Shown here one piece after another: positions 1 through 8,578 of a stretch of 64,000 nt of DNA (its first letter is position 1; every line of letters begins with the position of its first letter). This DNA is from Nocardioides marmorisolisilvae (lineage in GTDB: Bacteria; Actinomycetota; Actinomycetes; Propionibacteriales; Nocardioidaceae). A program made the translations under genes and the position numbers. Below the pieces are notes generated by a model. The model was not told where the DNA came from. It saw only the letters and a program-made list of their open reading frames with translations, and did not search any database. The stretch is taken from positions 1,798,001 to 1,862,000 of the forward strand of contig NZ_CP134227.1 of the NCBI RefSeq assembly GCF_031656915.1, given 5' to 3'.

Positions 1-45
1 CACCTGCAGGACACCGTCGGCGTCCCACAGGACGGCCCGGATCAT
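1..45 (-). CDS. HAD-superfamily hydrolase, N-terminal fragment
   Basis: Only the first 15 codons lie in the window. They read MIRAVLWDADGVLQV, a typical HAD-superfamily motif I start in which the first Asp of DADGV is the phosphoryl-accepting nucleophile. The ATG lies four bases downstream of the cysQ stop codon (TAG at 50-52), so the gene is probably cotranscribed with cysQ. The substrate cannot be inferred from this fragment. The family call is seen in the sequence; operon membership is inferred from spacing. Confidence 0.7.
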   Translation of the reverse strand, partial: MIRAVLWDADGVLQV

Positions 46-49
46 GGGA

Positions 50-853
50 CTACTCGGTGCCGTGCCGGGCGATGAAGTCGAGGATCTGGTCGCTCAGCTC
101 CGGCCGGCACACGACGAGGTCAGGGAGGCTGACCTCGTCCTGGTTGTAGGCCAGCGGCGAGCCGTCGACCCGGCTGGTGAACAGCCCGGCGGCGCGGGCG
201 ACGGCCACCGGAGCGGCGGAGTCCCATTCGTACTGGCCACCGGCGTGCACGTAGGCGTCGCTGACGTCGCGGACCACCGAGATCACCTTCGCGCCGGCGG
301 AGCCCATCGGCACCAGCTCGCCCCCGATCTCCTCGGCGAGGGCCTCGACGAAGGCGGGCGGGCGCGTACGGGACACGACGAGCCGGGGCCGGTCGGAGGT
401 GCGCGGCGGTACGACGGGCGGGTTGCCGGTGTCGAACGTCATCCCCAGGCCGGGCTGGGCCACCGCACCCGCGACCAGGTCACCGACACCGGGGCCTGAT
501 GCTGCCCACAGTGCGACGTGGACGGCCCAGTCCTCGCGCGGCGGCTCGGAGAACTCGCGGGTGCCGTCGAGCGGGTCGATGATCCACACCCGCTCCGTCG
601 TACGGCGGTCGTGGCGCGAACTGGTGCCCCGGTGCTCCTCCTCCGAGAGGATCGCATCGTCAGGACGGTGCTCGGCGATCAGCCGCATCAACAGCTCGTG
701 CGCGGCGAGGTCGCCGGCGTCCTTGAGTGCCCTGCCCTCCAGGCCCTGGCTGCGGACCTCGGTGAGCAGGTTGCCGGCCGCAGTCGCGGCCCAGGCGGCG
801 AACTGGTGGTCGTCGGCGTGAGCGGGCGGTGTTCCGGGATCGAAGTCAGTCAC
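50..853 (-). CDS. cysQ: 3'(2'),5'-bisphosphate nucleotidase, CysQ-like
   Basis: A 267-residue protein of the lithium-sensitive, Mg-dependent inositol monophosphatase superfamily. Visible motifs are SEEE (residues 70-73), DPLDGT (93-98) and WDSAAP (210-215), which together make the two- or three-metal active site. CysQ-type members dephosphorylate 3'-phosphoadenosine 5'-phosphate, the by-product of sulfate assimilation and sulfation; some actinobacterial members also hydrolyse fructose-1,6-bisphosphate or inositol phosphates. The family is certain and the exact substrate is not. The HAD hydrolase gene follows four bases after the stop. The short TSSRHD insertion after the first motif is typical of CysQ rather than SuhB. 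Confidence 0.85.
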   Translation of the reverse strand: MTDFDPGTPPAHADDHQFAAWAATAAGNLLTEVRSQGLEGRALKDAGDLAAHELLMRLIAEHRPDDAILSEEEHRGTSSRHDRRTTERVWIIDPLDGTREFSEPPREDWAVHVALWAASGPGVGDLVAGAVAQPGLGMTFDTGNPPVVPPRTSDRPRLVVSRTRPPAFVEALAEEIGGELVPMGSAGAKVISVVRDVSDAYVHAGGQYEWDSAAPVAVARAAGLFTSRVDGSPLAYNQDEVSLPDLVVCRPELSDQILDFIARHGTE

Positions 854-1009
854 GCGCCCACCCTAGGGGCGTCGAGTCGGCTCCGGTCCACATGCCCTCC
901 CACGGCCCGGCACGTCGCTGCAAAGTTGCGCCGCCTCGACGGCTCTCGGCTGCAAGGTTGCGCCGCCTCGACGACGGACGGGCGAGCGGGCGGACGGACG
1001 GACGGACGG
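854..1009. repeat. Intergenic repeats between pth and cysQ
   Basis: This non-coding gap holds two near-identical 24-base copies (918-941 and 950-973, one mismatch) built on TTGCGCCGCCTCGACG, followed by a short tetranucleotide run of CGGA units (about 991-1008). The same core, in the other orientation, recurs around 29903-30061. It therefore looks like a dispersed intergenic element rather than a local duplication. The arms are GC-rich but do not form a clear hairpin here. Confidence 0.6.
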
Positions 1010-1591
1010 TCAGCGGTTGAAACGCTGCTGAGTCTCCGCGAGGCCCTTGTCGACCAGGCACTCCACGGCGTCGGCGGCATCGCCGATCTGGAAGGGGAGC
1101 TCCTTGCGCTCGGCCGCCGAGTAGGGGGACAGCACGAAGTCGGCGGGGTCCTGACGTCCGGGCGGTCGGCCGATGCCGGCACGGACCCGGAAGAAGTCGC
1201 CGGTGCCGAGCGACGAGCGCATCGAACGGAGCCCGTTGTGCCCGTTGTCCCCGCCGCCGAACTTGACCCGCAGCGTGCCGAACGCGATGTCCAGCTCGTC
1301 GTGGATCGCGACCACGCGCTCGGGAAGCACGTGGAAGAACTTCGCGACCGACGAGACCGGGCCGCCGACCTCGTTCATGTAGCTGCGCGGCCGGACCAGC
1401 ACCACCTTGGGGCCACCGAGCATCAGCCGCCCCTCGACCACGTCGGCCCGGACGGACTTGTGTCGTCGGAAGCTGGAGCCCATCCGAGCGGCCAGCTCGT
1501 CGGCCACCAGGTAGCCGATGTTGTGCCGGGTGCCGGCGTACGTCGGACCGGGGTTGCCCAGCCCTACGACCAGCCAGGTGTCGTCGGCCAC
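1010..1591 (-). CDS. pth: Peptidyl-tRNA hydrolase
   Basis: A 193-residue Pth that cleaves the ester bond of peptidyl-tRNA released by stalled ribosomes, recycling tRNA. The family signature LVVGLGNPGPTY opens the protein. His23 in the TRHNIGY segment corresponds to the catalytic His, and Asn13, the Asp of HDELD and the Asn of GHNGLRS complete the site. The length is typical. The start is GTG at 1591, the first position compatible with the family N-terminus, with a GGAGGGG-like ribosome binding site about ten bases upstream. It lies 19 bases downstream of rplY; the rplY-pth order is conserved in actinobacteria and suggests one transcript. Confidence 0.96.
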   Translation of the reverse strand: MADDTWLVVGLGNPGPTYAGTRHNIGYLVADELAARMGSSFRRHKSVRADVVEGRLMLGGPKVVLVRPRSYMNEVGGPVSSVAKFFHVLPERVVAIHDELDIAFGTLRVKFGGGDNGHNGLRSMRSSLGTGDFFRVRAGIGRPPGRQDPADFVLSPYSAAERKELPFQIGDAADAVECLVDKGLAETQQRFNR

Positions 1592-1610
1592 GCCGCGATC
1601 ACCCCTCCGG

Positions 1611-2285
1611 TCACTCGGAGTCGGAGGACTCCTCTGCCGGAGCCCCCTCGGCAGCCTCGGCGGGAGCCTCCGCCGTGGCCTCCTCGTGCTCGATGCCTGC
1701 CTCGGCCTCGGCTTCCTCCAGCTCGGCCTCCACCTCGGCAGCCGTCGGCGCGTGCGTGATGTTCACGATCAGCGTCTCGGCGTCGGTGAGCAGCGTCGAG
1801 CCGCTCGGCAGGTCGAGCTCGCCGGCGGTGATCTGGGTGCCGACCTCGGCGTCCTCGATCGAGACCTCGATGGACTCGGGGATGTGGGTCGCCTCTGCCT
1901 CGAGAGTGATCGTGTTGGCCTCGGTCACCACCAGGGCGTCGGACTTCGCCTCGCCCACGACGTGGATGCGCACGTCCACAGTGACCTTCTCGCCCTTCTT
2001 CACCGAGACGAAGTCGACGTGCTCGATGAAGCCCTTGATCGGGTCGGCCTGGACCTGCTTGGTCAGCGCGAGCTGGACCTTGCCCTCGACCTCGATGTTG
2101 AGCACCGCGTTGGACCCGCCGTGCTTGAGCGCCATCATCGTGTCGTGGCCGGGCAGGGTGACGTGGATCGGGTCGCTGCCGTGACCGTAGATGACGGCGG
2201 GGATCTTGTCGGCTCGGCGGATGCGGCGCGCGGCACCCTTGCCGAACTCGGTGCGGGACTCGGCCTTGATCAGGTCCTCGGACAT
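1611..2285 (-). CDS. rplY: 50S ribosomal protein L25, general stress (Ctc) form
   Basis: A 224-residue long-form L25/Ctc that binds 5S rRNA. The N-terminal L25 domain (about residues 1-95) starts SEDLIKAESRTEFGKGAARR. It is followed by the beta-rich CTC domain (to about 185) and a very acidic Ala/Glu tail typical of actinobacteria. I chose the ATG at 2285 because it matches the family start and is preceded by GAGGAG at a proper distance; an upstream ATG at 2372 would add 29 residues without homology. It is cotranscribed with pth by spacing. Confidence 0.95.
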   Translation of the reverse strand: MSEDLIKAESRTEFGKGAARRIRRADKIPAVIYGHGSDPIHVTLPGHDTMMALKHGGSNAVLNIEVEGKVQLALTKQVQADPIKGFIEHVDFVSVKKGEKVTVDVRIHVVGEAKSDALVVTEANTITLEAEATHIPESIEVSIEDAEVGTQITAGELDLPSGSTLLTDAETLIVNITHAPTAAEVEAELEEAEAEAGIEHEEATAEAPAEAAEGAPAEESSDSE

Positions 2286-2342
2286 GCAGACTCCTCGATG
2301 TGCGTTGAACAGGTTCGCGGGGTGCTCGGTCAGAGACGACGC

Positions 2343-2372
2343 ATGCACCGCGCGACGGGCAGCACGGTGCAT
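2343..2372 (-). promoter_or_regulatory. Inverted repeat in the rplY leader
   Basis: Perfect 8-bp arms ATGCACCG and CGGTGCAT separated by 14 bases, about 58 bases upstream of the rplY start codon. On the rplY transcript this would be a leader hairpin. Ribosomal-protein genes are often autoregulated through leader structures, but no L25-binding element like 5S rRNA loop E is evident, so the role is a guess. Confidence 0.3.
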
Positions 2373-2500
2373 GGATTTCCTGCGTACCGGCCGCGTCGAT
2401 CACGGAGCATGCCCACGTGGGGCGTCCCTCGCCGAGGCAACCAGGGAATCCTACCGAATCCCTTGTGGGATCGGCGAATCGGTCGTCGTAGGCTCCGGGG

Positions 2501-5074
2501 ATGTCGCTCACGCTGCACGAGGCACGAGCCCGCGCCACCGCGATCGCGGTGCGCTCGTACGACGTCCGCCTGGACCTGACCCGGCCAGACGCGTTCACCT
2601 CCGAGACCCGGGCGTGGTTCACCGTCGCGGGCGGCGCGGAGGAGGGACTGTTCATCGACCTTGCCGGGGCCAGCACGCTCGCCGCCACCCTCAACGGCGC
2701 CGAGCTGCCCACCGACACCACGTACGACGGCCATCGCCTGCTGCTCCCCCGCCTCGGTCCCGAGAACGAGCTCGTGCTGCGGGCCGAGCTGCCCTACGTG
2801 ACCACCGGCGATGGCATGCACGCGTTCACCGACCCCGCCGACGGCCAGCGCTATGTCTCGGCGTACTGCGGGATGGACCTGGCCAGCCACGTCTTCGCCT
2901 GCTTCGACCAACCCGACCTCAAGGCCCCGATCACCCTCGAGGTCGAGGCACCTGAGGAGTGGACGGTGCTGGCCAACGGCGTCGGCGCCCGCGAGCGTGG
3001 CCACTGGCGGTTCACGACCACCCCACCGATCTCGACGTACCTGTTCGTGGTCTGCGCCGGACCGTGGACCTCGGTCACGTTCGAGCACGCCGGCCTCGGG
3101 TTCGGCTGGCACACGCGCGCGTCGAAGCGGGCCGAGCTCGAGCGGGACGTCGAGGAGCTGCGCGCGATCACCACCCGCTGCTTCGACTACTACACGAGCA
3201 TCTTCGACGAGCCCTATCCGTTCGACTCCTACGACCAGGTCCTGGTCCCCGAGCTCAACTGGGGCGCGATGGAGACGCCGGGGTGCATCACCTTCCGCGA
3301 CGAGCTCCTCGCCCCGGACGAGCCGACGGCCGAGGAGCGGCTGCTGCGCGCCGAGGTGATCGCCCACGAGATGGCGCACATGTGGTTCGGCGACCTGACC
3401 ACGATGCGCTGGTGGGAGGACAGCTGGCTCAACGAGTCCTTCGCCGACTACATGGGCTACGAGGTCGCCGGCCGCGCCGCCGGCTTCACCGGCGCGTGGG
3501 TGGGCTGTGCGTTGATCCGCAAGCCCACGGCGTACGTCGCCGACGCCCGCCGCTCCACCCACCCCATCGCCGAGGACACCGAGGCGATGACCGACGTGGA
3601 CACCGCGTTCGGCAACTTCGACATGATCACCTACGCCAAGGGGAACGCGGTCCTCCGCCAGCTGGTCACCTGGCTCGGCGAGGACGACTTCCTGGCCGGG
3701 GTGAACGCCCACCTCACCCGGCACGCCTTCGGCAACGCCACCCTCGCCGACTTCCTCGACTCCCTCGCGGGCGATCGACCCCCCAACCCGACCGGCCGAC
3801 CCCTGAGCCCGACCGACCGACCCCCGAACCCGACCGGCCGACCCCTGAGCCCGACCGACCGACCCCCGAACCCGACCGACCGACCCCTGAGCTTGTCGAA
3901 GGGCCGCGACGTCCGTGGATGGGCCGCGCAGTGGCTGCGCACCACCGGGTTCGACACGATCCGGGTCGAGCGCGATGGCGACGTACCCGTGCTGCACCGA
4001 GCGGGCAGCCGCGCGCACAGGTTCCACGTCGCGGCGTACGACGAGTCCGGCACGCTGGTCGACCAGCGGCTGGTCGACCTCGCCGACGATCCGCTGAGGC
4101 TGGAGGGCTGGAGCGAGCTGGCCGTCGTGCCCAACAGCCAGGACGAGACCTACGCACGGGTGCTCCTCGACGACAACTCGTGGAGCACGGTGGCGCGAAC
4201 TCTGTCCCGGGTGGCCGATCCGCTTACCCGGGCCGTGCTGTGGGCCAACGCTCTGGACCGGGTGCGCCACGGCGAGCTCCGCGTCACGGCCCTGCTCGAT
4301 CTCGTGGGCGCCCACCTGGTTGTGGAGACCGACCCGGTGATCGTCGAGGGTGTGCTGGCCCCGGTCACCGGCCGGCTGCTGGCCCAGTGGACCGCACCGG
4401 AGGCGCTCGACGACGTGGAGCGGAGGGTGGCCGCGACCGCGCGTGCGCTGGTCGCAGGCGCTCCTGATCTGCAGCTGCCTGCGCTGCGGGCGCTCGCCCG
4501 CACGAGTCTCGAGCCGGCAGAGCTGCGAGGCTGGCTCGACGACGGCCGGACCGACATCGGTCGGCCCGTTGAGCGCGACCTCCGCTGGCTCGCCCACTGG
4601 CGGCTGGCCGAGCTCGGTGAGGCCGACGAGCACGACATCGAGGCGGAGGTGACTCGAGACCCCTCGGCCGTCGCGGTGCTCGGTGCTGTCCGCGCTCGAG
4701 CGGCACAGCCGACCTCGGAGGCGAAGAGGCGGGCCTGGGCTGCGATGCACTCGTCGTCCTGCTCGAACCGCGACTATGTCGCGCTCAGCGAGGGGTTCTG
4801 GTCACGTCGACAGGTCGCGCTCACCGCGCCCTGGCTCGACCGGTACCTGGACGAGTCCCCCGCCCTGGCCGGCCGCCGCGGACAGGCGTTCTCCCAGGTC
4901 ATCGGCGCCCAGCTCCCCACGCTCGCACGCCCGGTGGAGCAGGTGCAGGGCTTCCGGGAGCGGCTCGCGGCAACCGTCGACGGCGAGGTTCCCACCGTGC
5001 TGCGACGGAGCTGGAACGACCGCCTCGATGACGTCGACGTCGCTCTGCGGGTGCGGACCGCGGGCCTCGGCTGA
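2501..5074 (+). CDS. pepN: Aminopeptidase N, M1 family zinc metallopeptidase
   Basis: An 857-residue cytoplasmic aminopeptidase that removes N-terminal residues from peptides. The exopeptidase motif reads GAMETPG (about residue 255, in place of the classical GAMEN). The zinc site HEMAH (289-293) is followed after 18 residues by the third ligand Glu312 in NESFADY, giving the diagnostic HExxH-x18-E. The C-terminal ERAP1-like helical domain is complete to the stop. The length is normal for actinobacterial PepN. An odd insertion of about 45 Pro/Thr/Arg/Asp-rich residues around residues 425-470 comes from a repetitive DNA element (separate entry) in a linker between the catalytic and C-terminal domains. 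The gene is divergent from rplY. Confidence 0.95.
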   Translation: MSLTLHEARARATAIAVRSYDVRLDLTRPDAFTSETRAWFTVAGGAEEGLFIDLAGASTLAATLNGAELPTDTTYDGHRLLLPRLGPENELVLRAELPYVTTGDGMHAFTDPADGQRYVSAYCGMDLASHVFACFDQPDLKAPITLEVEAPEEWTVLANGVGARERGHWRFTTTPPISTYLFVVCAGPWTSVTFEHAGLGFGWHTRASKRAELERDVEELRAITTRCFDYYTSIFDEPYPFDSYDQVLVPELNWGAMETPGCITFRDELLAPDEPTAEERLLRAEVIAHEMAHMWFGDLTTMRWWEDSWLNESFADYMGYEVAGRAAGFTGAWVGCALIRKPTAYVADARRSTHPIAEDTEAMTDVDTAFGNFDMITYAKGNAVLRQLVTWLGEDDFLAGVNAHLTRHAFGNATLADFLDSLAGDRPPNPTGRPLSPTDRPPNPTGRPLSPTDRPPNPTDRPLSLSKGRDVRGWAAQWLRTTGFDTIRVERDGDVPVLHRAGSRAHRFHVAAYDESGTLVDQRLVDLADDPLRLEGWSELAVVPNSQDETYARVLLDDNSWSTVARTLSRVADPLTRAVLWANALDRVRHGELRVTALLDLVGAHLVVETDPVIVEGVLAPVTGRLLAQWTAPEALDDVERRVAATARALVAGAPDLQLPALRALARTSLEPAELRGWLDDGRTDIGRPVERDLRWLAHWRLAELGEADEHDIEAEVTRDPSAVAVLGAVRARAAQPTSEAKRRAWAAMHSSSCSNRDYVALSEGFWSRRQVALTAPWLDRYLDESPALAGRRGQAFSQVIGAQLPTLARPVEQVQGFRERLAATVDGEVPTVLRRSWNDRLDDVDVALRVRTAGLG
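3775..3906 (+). repeat. In-frame tandem repeat ending in a GAGCTTGTCGAAGGG element inside pepN
   Basis: About 2.9 copies of a 42-bp unit encode the 14-residue repeat PPNPTGRPLSPTDR. The array ends with CCTGAGCTTGTCGAAGGG, which matches the widespread short interspersed element whose other strand begins CCCTTCGACAAGCTC. The period is a multiple of three, so pepN stays in frame. The repeat lies in a linker and should be tolerated. A related sequence is inserted in tatD. Confidence 0.8.
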
Positions 5075-5244
5075 CTCGCCGGAGCCCGGCGGTGCACTCA
5101 CGGTCCGACTGTGTCTCCCGGCCCTCCGGCAGCCGGCGGGAGCGCTGCATCCGCCATGGGTCGTAGGGTGGCGACAGCGGATATCGACCTCGAGAGATGC
5201 CTCACGCCGCCTCACGCTTCACCCCGCCTGGAGGAGAACGTCTG

Positions 5245-5988
5245 ATGGATGGTGCTGAGCTGGCCGCCGAGCTTGCCGAACTCGCCGAGCGGATGTACCG
5301 CGCTCCCGACCCCGAGCAGACCGCCGAGCAGGTGGTCGCCTATGCCCGCGAGCAGCTAGGGGCCGATCATGCGGGGATCACCCTGATCGGGCGCGGCGGC
5401 CGGCTCGAGACCGTCGCCCCGACCGAACCGATCGTCGAGCAGGCAGACATGCTGCAGAACGAGCTGGCAGAGGGCCCCTGCTACGACAGCGCATGGCACG
5501 GCTCAACGCTGGTCTCTCAGGACCTGGCCGCCGAGCGACGCTGGCCGACGTGGACGCCGAAGGCGCTGGCCCTCGGGATCAGCAGCGTCCTCGGCGTCGA
5601 GCTGCTCGACCAGTCCGGAGAGCACCGTCTGGGCGCGATGAACGTCTACTGGGCGACCGACCGGCTGATCACCGCCGACGAGGTTGCCGTCGCGCACCTG
5701 ATCTCCCGGCATGCGGCCCTCGCGTTGGATGGATCACTCAAGGTCAAGGGCCTCAACGTCGCGCTCGACGGCCGCAAGCGGATCGGCCAGGCCCAAGGGA
5801 TCCTGATGGAGCGGCATGGCCTCGACGAGGACCAGGCGTTCGCGGTGCTGCGCCGCTACTCCCAGAACCACAACATCAAGCTGCGCGCCCTCGCGGAGAC
5901 GCTGGTGGTCACCCGCAAGCTTCCCGCATACGGCCCCGCCGAGAAGGACCCGGGCCCGGACGCGGGCGGTACGCCGACAACGAGCTGA
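5245..5988 (+). CDS. GAF and ANTAR domain RNA-binding regulator
   Basis: A 247-residue protein with an N-terminal GAF sensor domain (about residues 10-165) and a C-terminal ANTAR domain (about 175-230). The ANTAR part reads RKRIGQAQGILMERHGLDED and then AFAVLRRYSQNHNIKL, with the conserved Ala, Gly, Met and aromatic positions. ANTAR proteins bind paired hairpins in nascent RNA and prevent termination; the signal sensed by the GAF domain is unknown. The start is ATG 5245 because GGAGGAGAAC lies just upstream; an upstream ATG would add residues with no similarity. It stands alone between pepN and the convergent prs gene, so it probably acts on distant transcripts. Confidence 0.88.
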   Translation: MDGAELAAELAELAERMYRAPDPEQTAEQVVAYAREQLGADHAGITLIGRGGRLETVAPTEPIVEQADMLQNELAEGPCYDSAWHGSTLVSQDLAAERRWPTWTPKALALGISSVLGVELLDQSGEHRLGAMNVYWATDRLITADEVAVAHLISRHAALALDGSLKVKGLNVALDGRKRIGQAQGILMERHGLDEDQAFAVLRRYSQNHNIKLRALAETLVVTRKLPAYGPAEKDPGPDAGGTPTTS

Positions 5989-6013
5989 CCGGCCGGGGAT
6001 CCGTCCGCCTGAC

Positions 6014-6994
6014 TCAGGCGTGCCCGTCGAACATCGAGGTGACCGAGCCGTCCTCGAAGACCTCCTTGATCGCGCGCGAGATCAGCGGCGCGATCGACAG
6101 GCAGGTGAGCTTGTCGAACTCGTGCTCGGGGGCGAGCGGCAACGTGTTGGTGACCACGACCTCGGCAGCCGGGCAGTTCTTCAGCCGGTCGACCGCAGGG
6201 TCGGAGAGGATCGCGTGGGTCGCCGCGATGACCACACCCGCGGCGCCGTCGTTCATCAGCGCCTCGGCGGCCTTGACGATGGTGCCACCGGTGTCGATCA
6301 TGTCGTCGACAAGCACGCACATGCGACCGGCGACCTCACCGACGACGCGATTGGCGATGCTCTCGTTGGGACGGTCGACGTTGCGAGTCTTGTGGATGAA
6401 CGCCAGGGGCGCGCCGCCGAGCCGACTGGACCACTGCTCGGCCACCTTGATCCGACCGGCGTCCGGGGAGACCACCGCCAGCGGCTGGTCGCCGTACTTC
6501 TCCTTGACATAGGTCGACAGGATCGGCAGCGCCATCAGGTGGTCGACGGGGCCGTCGAAGAAGCCCTGGATCTGCGCGGTGTGCAGGTCGACACAGATCA
6601 GCCGGTCGGCGCCGGCGGTCTTGAAGAGGTCGGCCATCAGCCGTGCGGAGATCGGCTCGCGGCCGCGGTGCTTCTTGTCCTGGCGGGCGTAGCCGTAGAA
6701 CGGCATCACCACCGTGATCCGCTTCGCCGAGGCGCGCTTGAGCGCGTCGACCATGATCAGGTGCTCCATGATCCATTCGTTGACCGGAGCGGTGTGGCTC
6801 TGGATGACGAAGGCGTCGCAGCCGCGCACCGACTCCTGGTAGCGCACGTAGATCTCGGAGTTCGCGAACTCGTAGGCCGAGGTCGGCACCAGGCCGGTGC
6901 CGAGCTGCTCGGCCACCTCTTCGGCGAGCTCGGGGTGAGCCCGTCCGCTGAACACCATCAGGTTCTTCTCGGTGGTCTTCTTCAGTCCACTCAC
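6014..6994 (-). CDS. prs: Ribose-phosphate pyrophosphokinase
   Basis: A 326-residue class I PRPP synthase that makes phosphoribosyl pyrophosphate from ribose 5-phosphate and ATP for purine, pyrimidine, histidine, tryptophan and NAD synthesis. Motifs seen are FANSEIYVRYQESVRG (N-terminal nucleotide region), the flexible loop YARQDKKHRGREPIS, the metal site DLHTAQIQGFFD, and the PRPP-binding loop VLVDDMIDTGGT. The start is GTG 6994. The gene follows glmU by 57 bases on the same strand; glmU-prs-ctc-pth is a common actinobacterial arrangement, here interrupted by pepN and the GAF-ANTAR gene. Confidence 0.97.
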   Translation of the reverse strand: MSGLKKTTEKNLMVFSGRAHPELAEEVAEQLGTGLVPTSAYEFANSEIYVRYQESVRGCDAFVIQSHTAPVNEWIMEHLIMVDALKRASAKRITVVMPFYGYARQDKKHRGREPISARLMADLFKTAGADRLICVDLHTAQIQGFFDGPVDHLMALPILSTYVKEKYGDQPLAVVSPDAGRIKVAEQWSSRLGGAPLAFIHKTRNVDRPNESIANRVVGEVAGRMCVLVDDMIDTGGTIVKAAEALMNDGAAGVVIAATHAILSDPAVDRLKNCPAAEVVVTNTLPLAPEHEFDKLTCLSIAPLISRAIKEVFEDGSVTSMFDGHA

Positions 6995-7051
6995 GGCCGG
7001 ATGCGCTCCTTCGGTGGCCGCTCGCCCGGGCGACCTCGCTCGCCCCTAGTG

Positions 7052-8536
7052 TCACCCACCGACCGGCTCGTCCCCAACACCGGGGCCTACCTCACCAGCA
7101 TCCGAGACGGCATCCGTCCCGGCGGCCTCGGCGGCCGCCGCCTGCTCGGTGCCGGCCCGCTTGCGCTGGGCCCAGGCGTCGTAGTGACGCTGCGGTCCGC
7201 TCGAGACCGCGAGCGCCCCGGGCGGCACGTCCTTGCGGATCACGCTGCCGGCCCCGGTCGCCGCACCATCACCGATCGTGACCGGGGCGACGAAGGTGTT
7301 GTTGCTGGCGGTCTTCGCGTGCCGGCCGACCACGGTGCGGTGCTTGGCGACGCCGTCGTAGTTGGCAAAGATCGTGCCGGCGCCGATGTTGGCGCCCTCG
7401 CCGATCTCGGCGTCGCCGACGTACGACAGGTGCGGCACCTTGGCGCCGTCGCCGATCTGGGCGTTCTTCGTCTCCACGAACGCGCCGATCTTGCCCTTCG
7501 CCCCGAGGTCCGTCCCCGGGCGGAGGAAGGAGAACGGTCCCACGCTCGCGCCCGCGCCGATCACCGCCAGCTCGCCGTGGGTCCGCACCACCTTCGCGCC
7601 CACGCCGATCTCGCAGTCCTTCAGCGTGCAGTCGGGTCCGACGACCGCGTCCTCAGCGACCACGGTGGTCCCGAGCAGCTGTACGCCGGGCAGGACGGTG
7701 ACGTCGGCCGCCAGCGTGACGTCCACGTCGATCCAGGTGGTGGCGGGGTCGATGATCGTGACGCCCTCGGCCATCCAGTGCCGGAGGATCCGTGAGTTCT
7801 TCTCTCGCGCGAGCGCCGCGAGCTGGGCCCGGTCGTTGGCCCCCTCGGTCTGCAGCACGTCATCGAGGGGGAACGCCCCTACCGTCCGGCCGGCGGCCCG
7901 CGCCAGCGCGACGGTGTCGGTGAGGTAGTACTCACCCTTGGCGTTGTCGTTGCCGATCCGCGGCAGCGCCGAGTCGAGGAACTCCGCGTCGAAGGCGAGG
8001 ATGCCGCTGTTGATCTCGCTGACCGCGGCCTGCTCGTCGGTGGCGTCCTTCTGCTCGACGATCGCGGTCACGCTGCCCTGCTCGTCGCGGATCACCCTGC
8101 CGTAGCCGAAGGGATCCTCGACCACTCCGGACAGGATGCTGACCGCGCCGCCAGTGCTGACGTGGGCGTTGACGAACTGGCGCAGGCTGTCGCCCTCGAG
8201 CAGAGGCGTGTCGCCGTACGCGACCAGCACCGTGCCGTGACGATCCTCCGGCGACAGTGACTCCCAGGCGATGCGTACGGCGTGGCCGGTGCCGGACTGC
8301 TCCTCCTGAACGGCCAGCACGGCGTTGGGCAGCTGCTCCTGGATGTGTGGCGCGACCTGCTCACGCTGGTGGCCCACCACCGCGACGACCGTGGCCGGCT
8401 CGAGCGCCGAGACAGCGGCGAGCACGTGACCGACCATGCTGCGGCCCGCGATCGGGTGCAGCACCTTCGCGGTCTTCGACTTCATCCGGGTGCCGCCACC
8501 GGCGGCGAGGACGATCACCGTGATGTCGTTGAGCAC
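7052..8536 (-). CDS. glmU: Bifunctional GlmU: glucosamine-1-phosphate acetyltransferase / uridyltransferase
   Basis: A 494-residue enzyme making UDP-N-acetylglucosamine for peptidoglycan. The N-terminal uridyltransferase domain carries VLAAGGGTRMKSKTAKVLH. The C-terminal left-handed beta-helix acetyltransferase shows hexapeptide repeats and the conserved PFSFLRPGTDL and FVETKNAQIG segments with VPHLSYVGDAEIGEG. An Ala/Glu-rich tail of about 40 residues after HYDAWAQRKRAG is usual in actinobacteria. The GTG start at 8536 gives the standard beginning LNDITVIVLAAG. tRNA-Gln lies upstream, a frequent neighbour of glmU in this group. Confidence 0.97.
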   Translation of the reverse strand: MLNDITVIVLAAGGGTRMKSKTAKVLHPIAGRSMVGHVLAAVSALEPATVVAVVGHQREQVAPHIQEQLPNAVLAVQEEQSGTGHAVRIAWESLSPEDRHGTVLVAYGDTPLLEGDSLRQFVNAHVSTGGAVSILSGVVEDPFGYGRVIRDEQGSVTAIVEQKDATDEQAAVSEINSGILAFDAEFLDSALPRIGNDNAKGEYYLTDTVALARAAGRTVGAFPLDDVLQTEGANDRAQLAALAREKNSRILRHWMAEGVTIIDPATTWIDVDVTLAADVTVLPGVQLLGTTVVAEDAVVGPDCTLKDCEIGVGAKVVRTHGELAVIGAGASVGPFSFLRPGTDLGAKGKIGAFVETKNAQIGDGAKVPHLSYVGDAEIGEGANIGAGTIFANYDGVAKHRTVVGRHAKTASNNTFVAPVTIGDGAATGAGSVIRKDVPPGALAVSSGPQRHYDAWAQRKRAGTEQAAAAEAAGTDAVSDAGEVGPGVGDEPVGG

Positions 8537-8578
8537 ACCGCCACCCTACGTGCGTCAGCCGCCCACACGCCGCGGCGG

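Noticed and set aside
3775-3906. CRISPR-like array in pepN
   Set aside because: The repeats are in frame, contiguous and without spacers, so it is a tandem coding repeat. No CRISPR array or cas gene is seen in the window.
2330-4750. Long minus-strand open frame over pepN (over 800 codons)
   Set aside because: It is antisense to a clear M1 aminopeptidase, has no domain, and long antisense frames are expected at this GC and codon bias.
6100-6122. GAGCTTGTCGAA in prs, resembling the pepN repeat end
   Set aside because: These bases encode FDKLTC, a conserved part of Prs, so the match is fortuitous.
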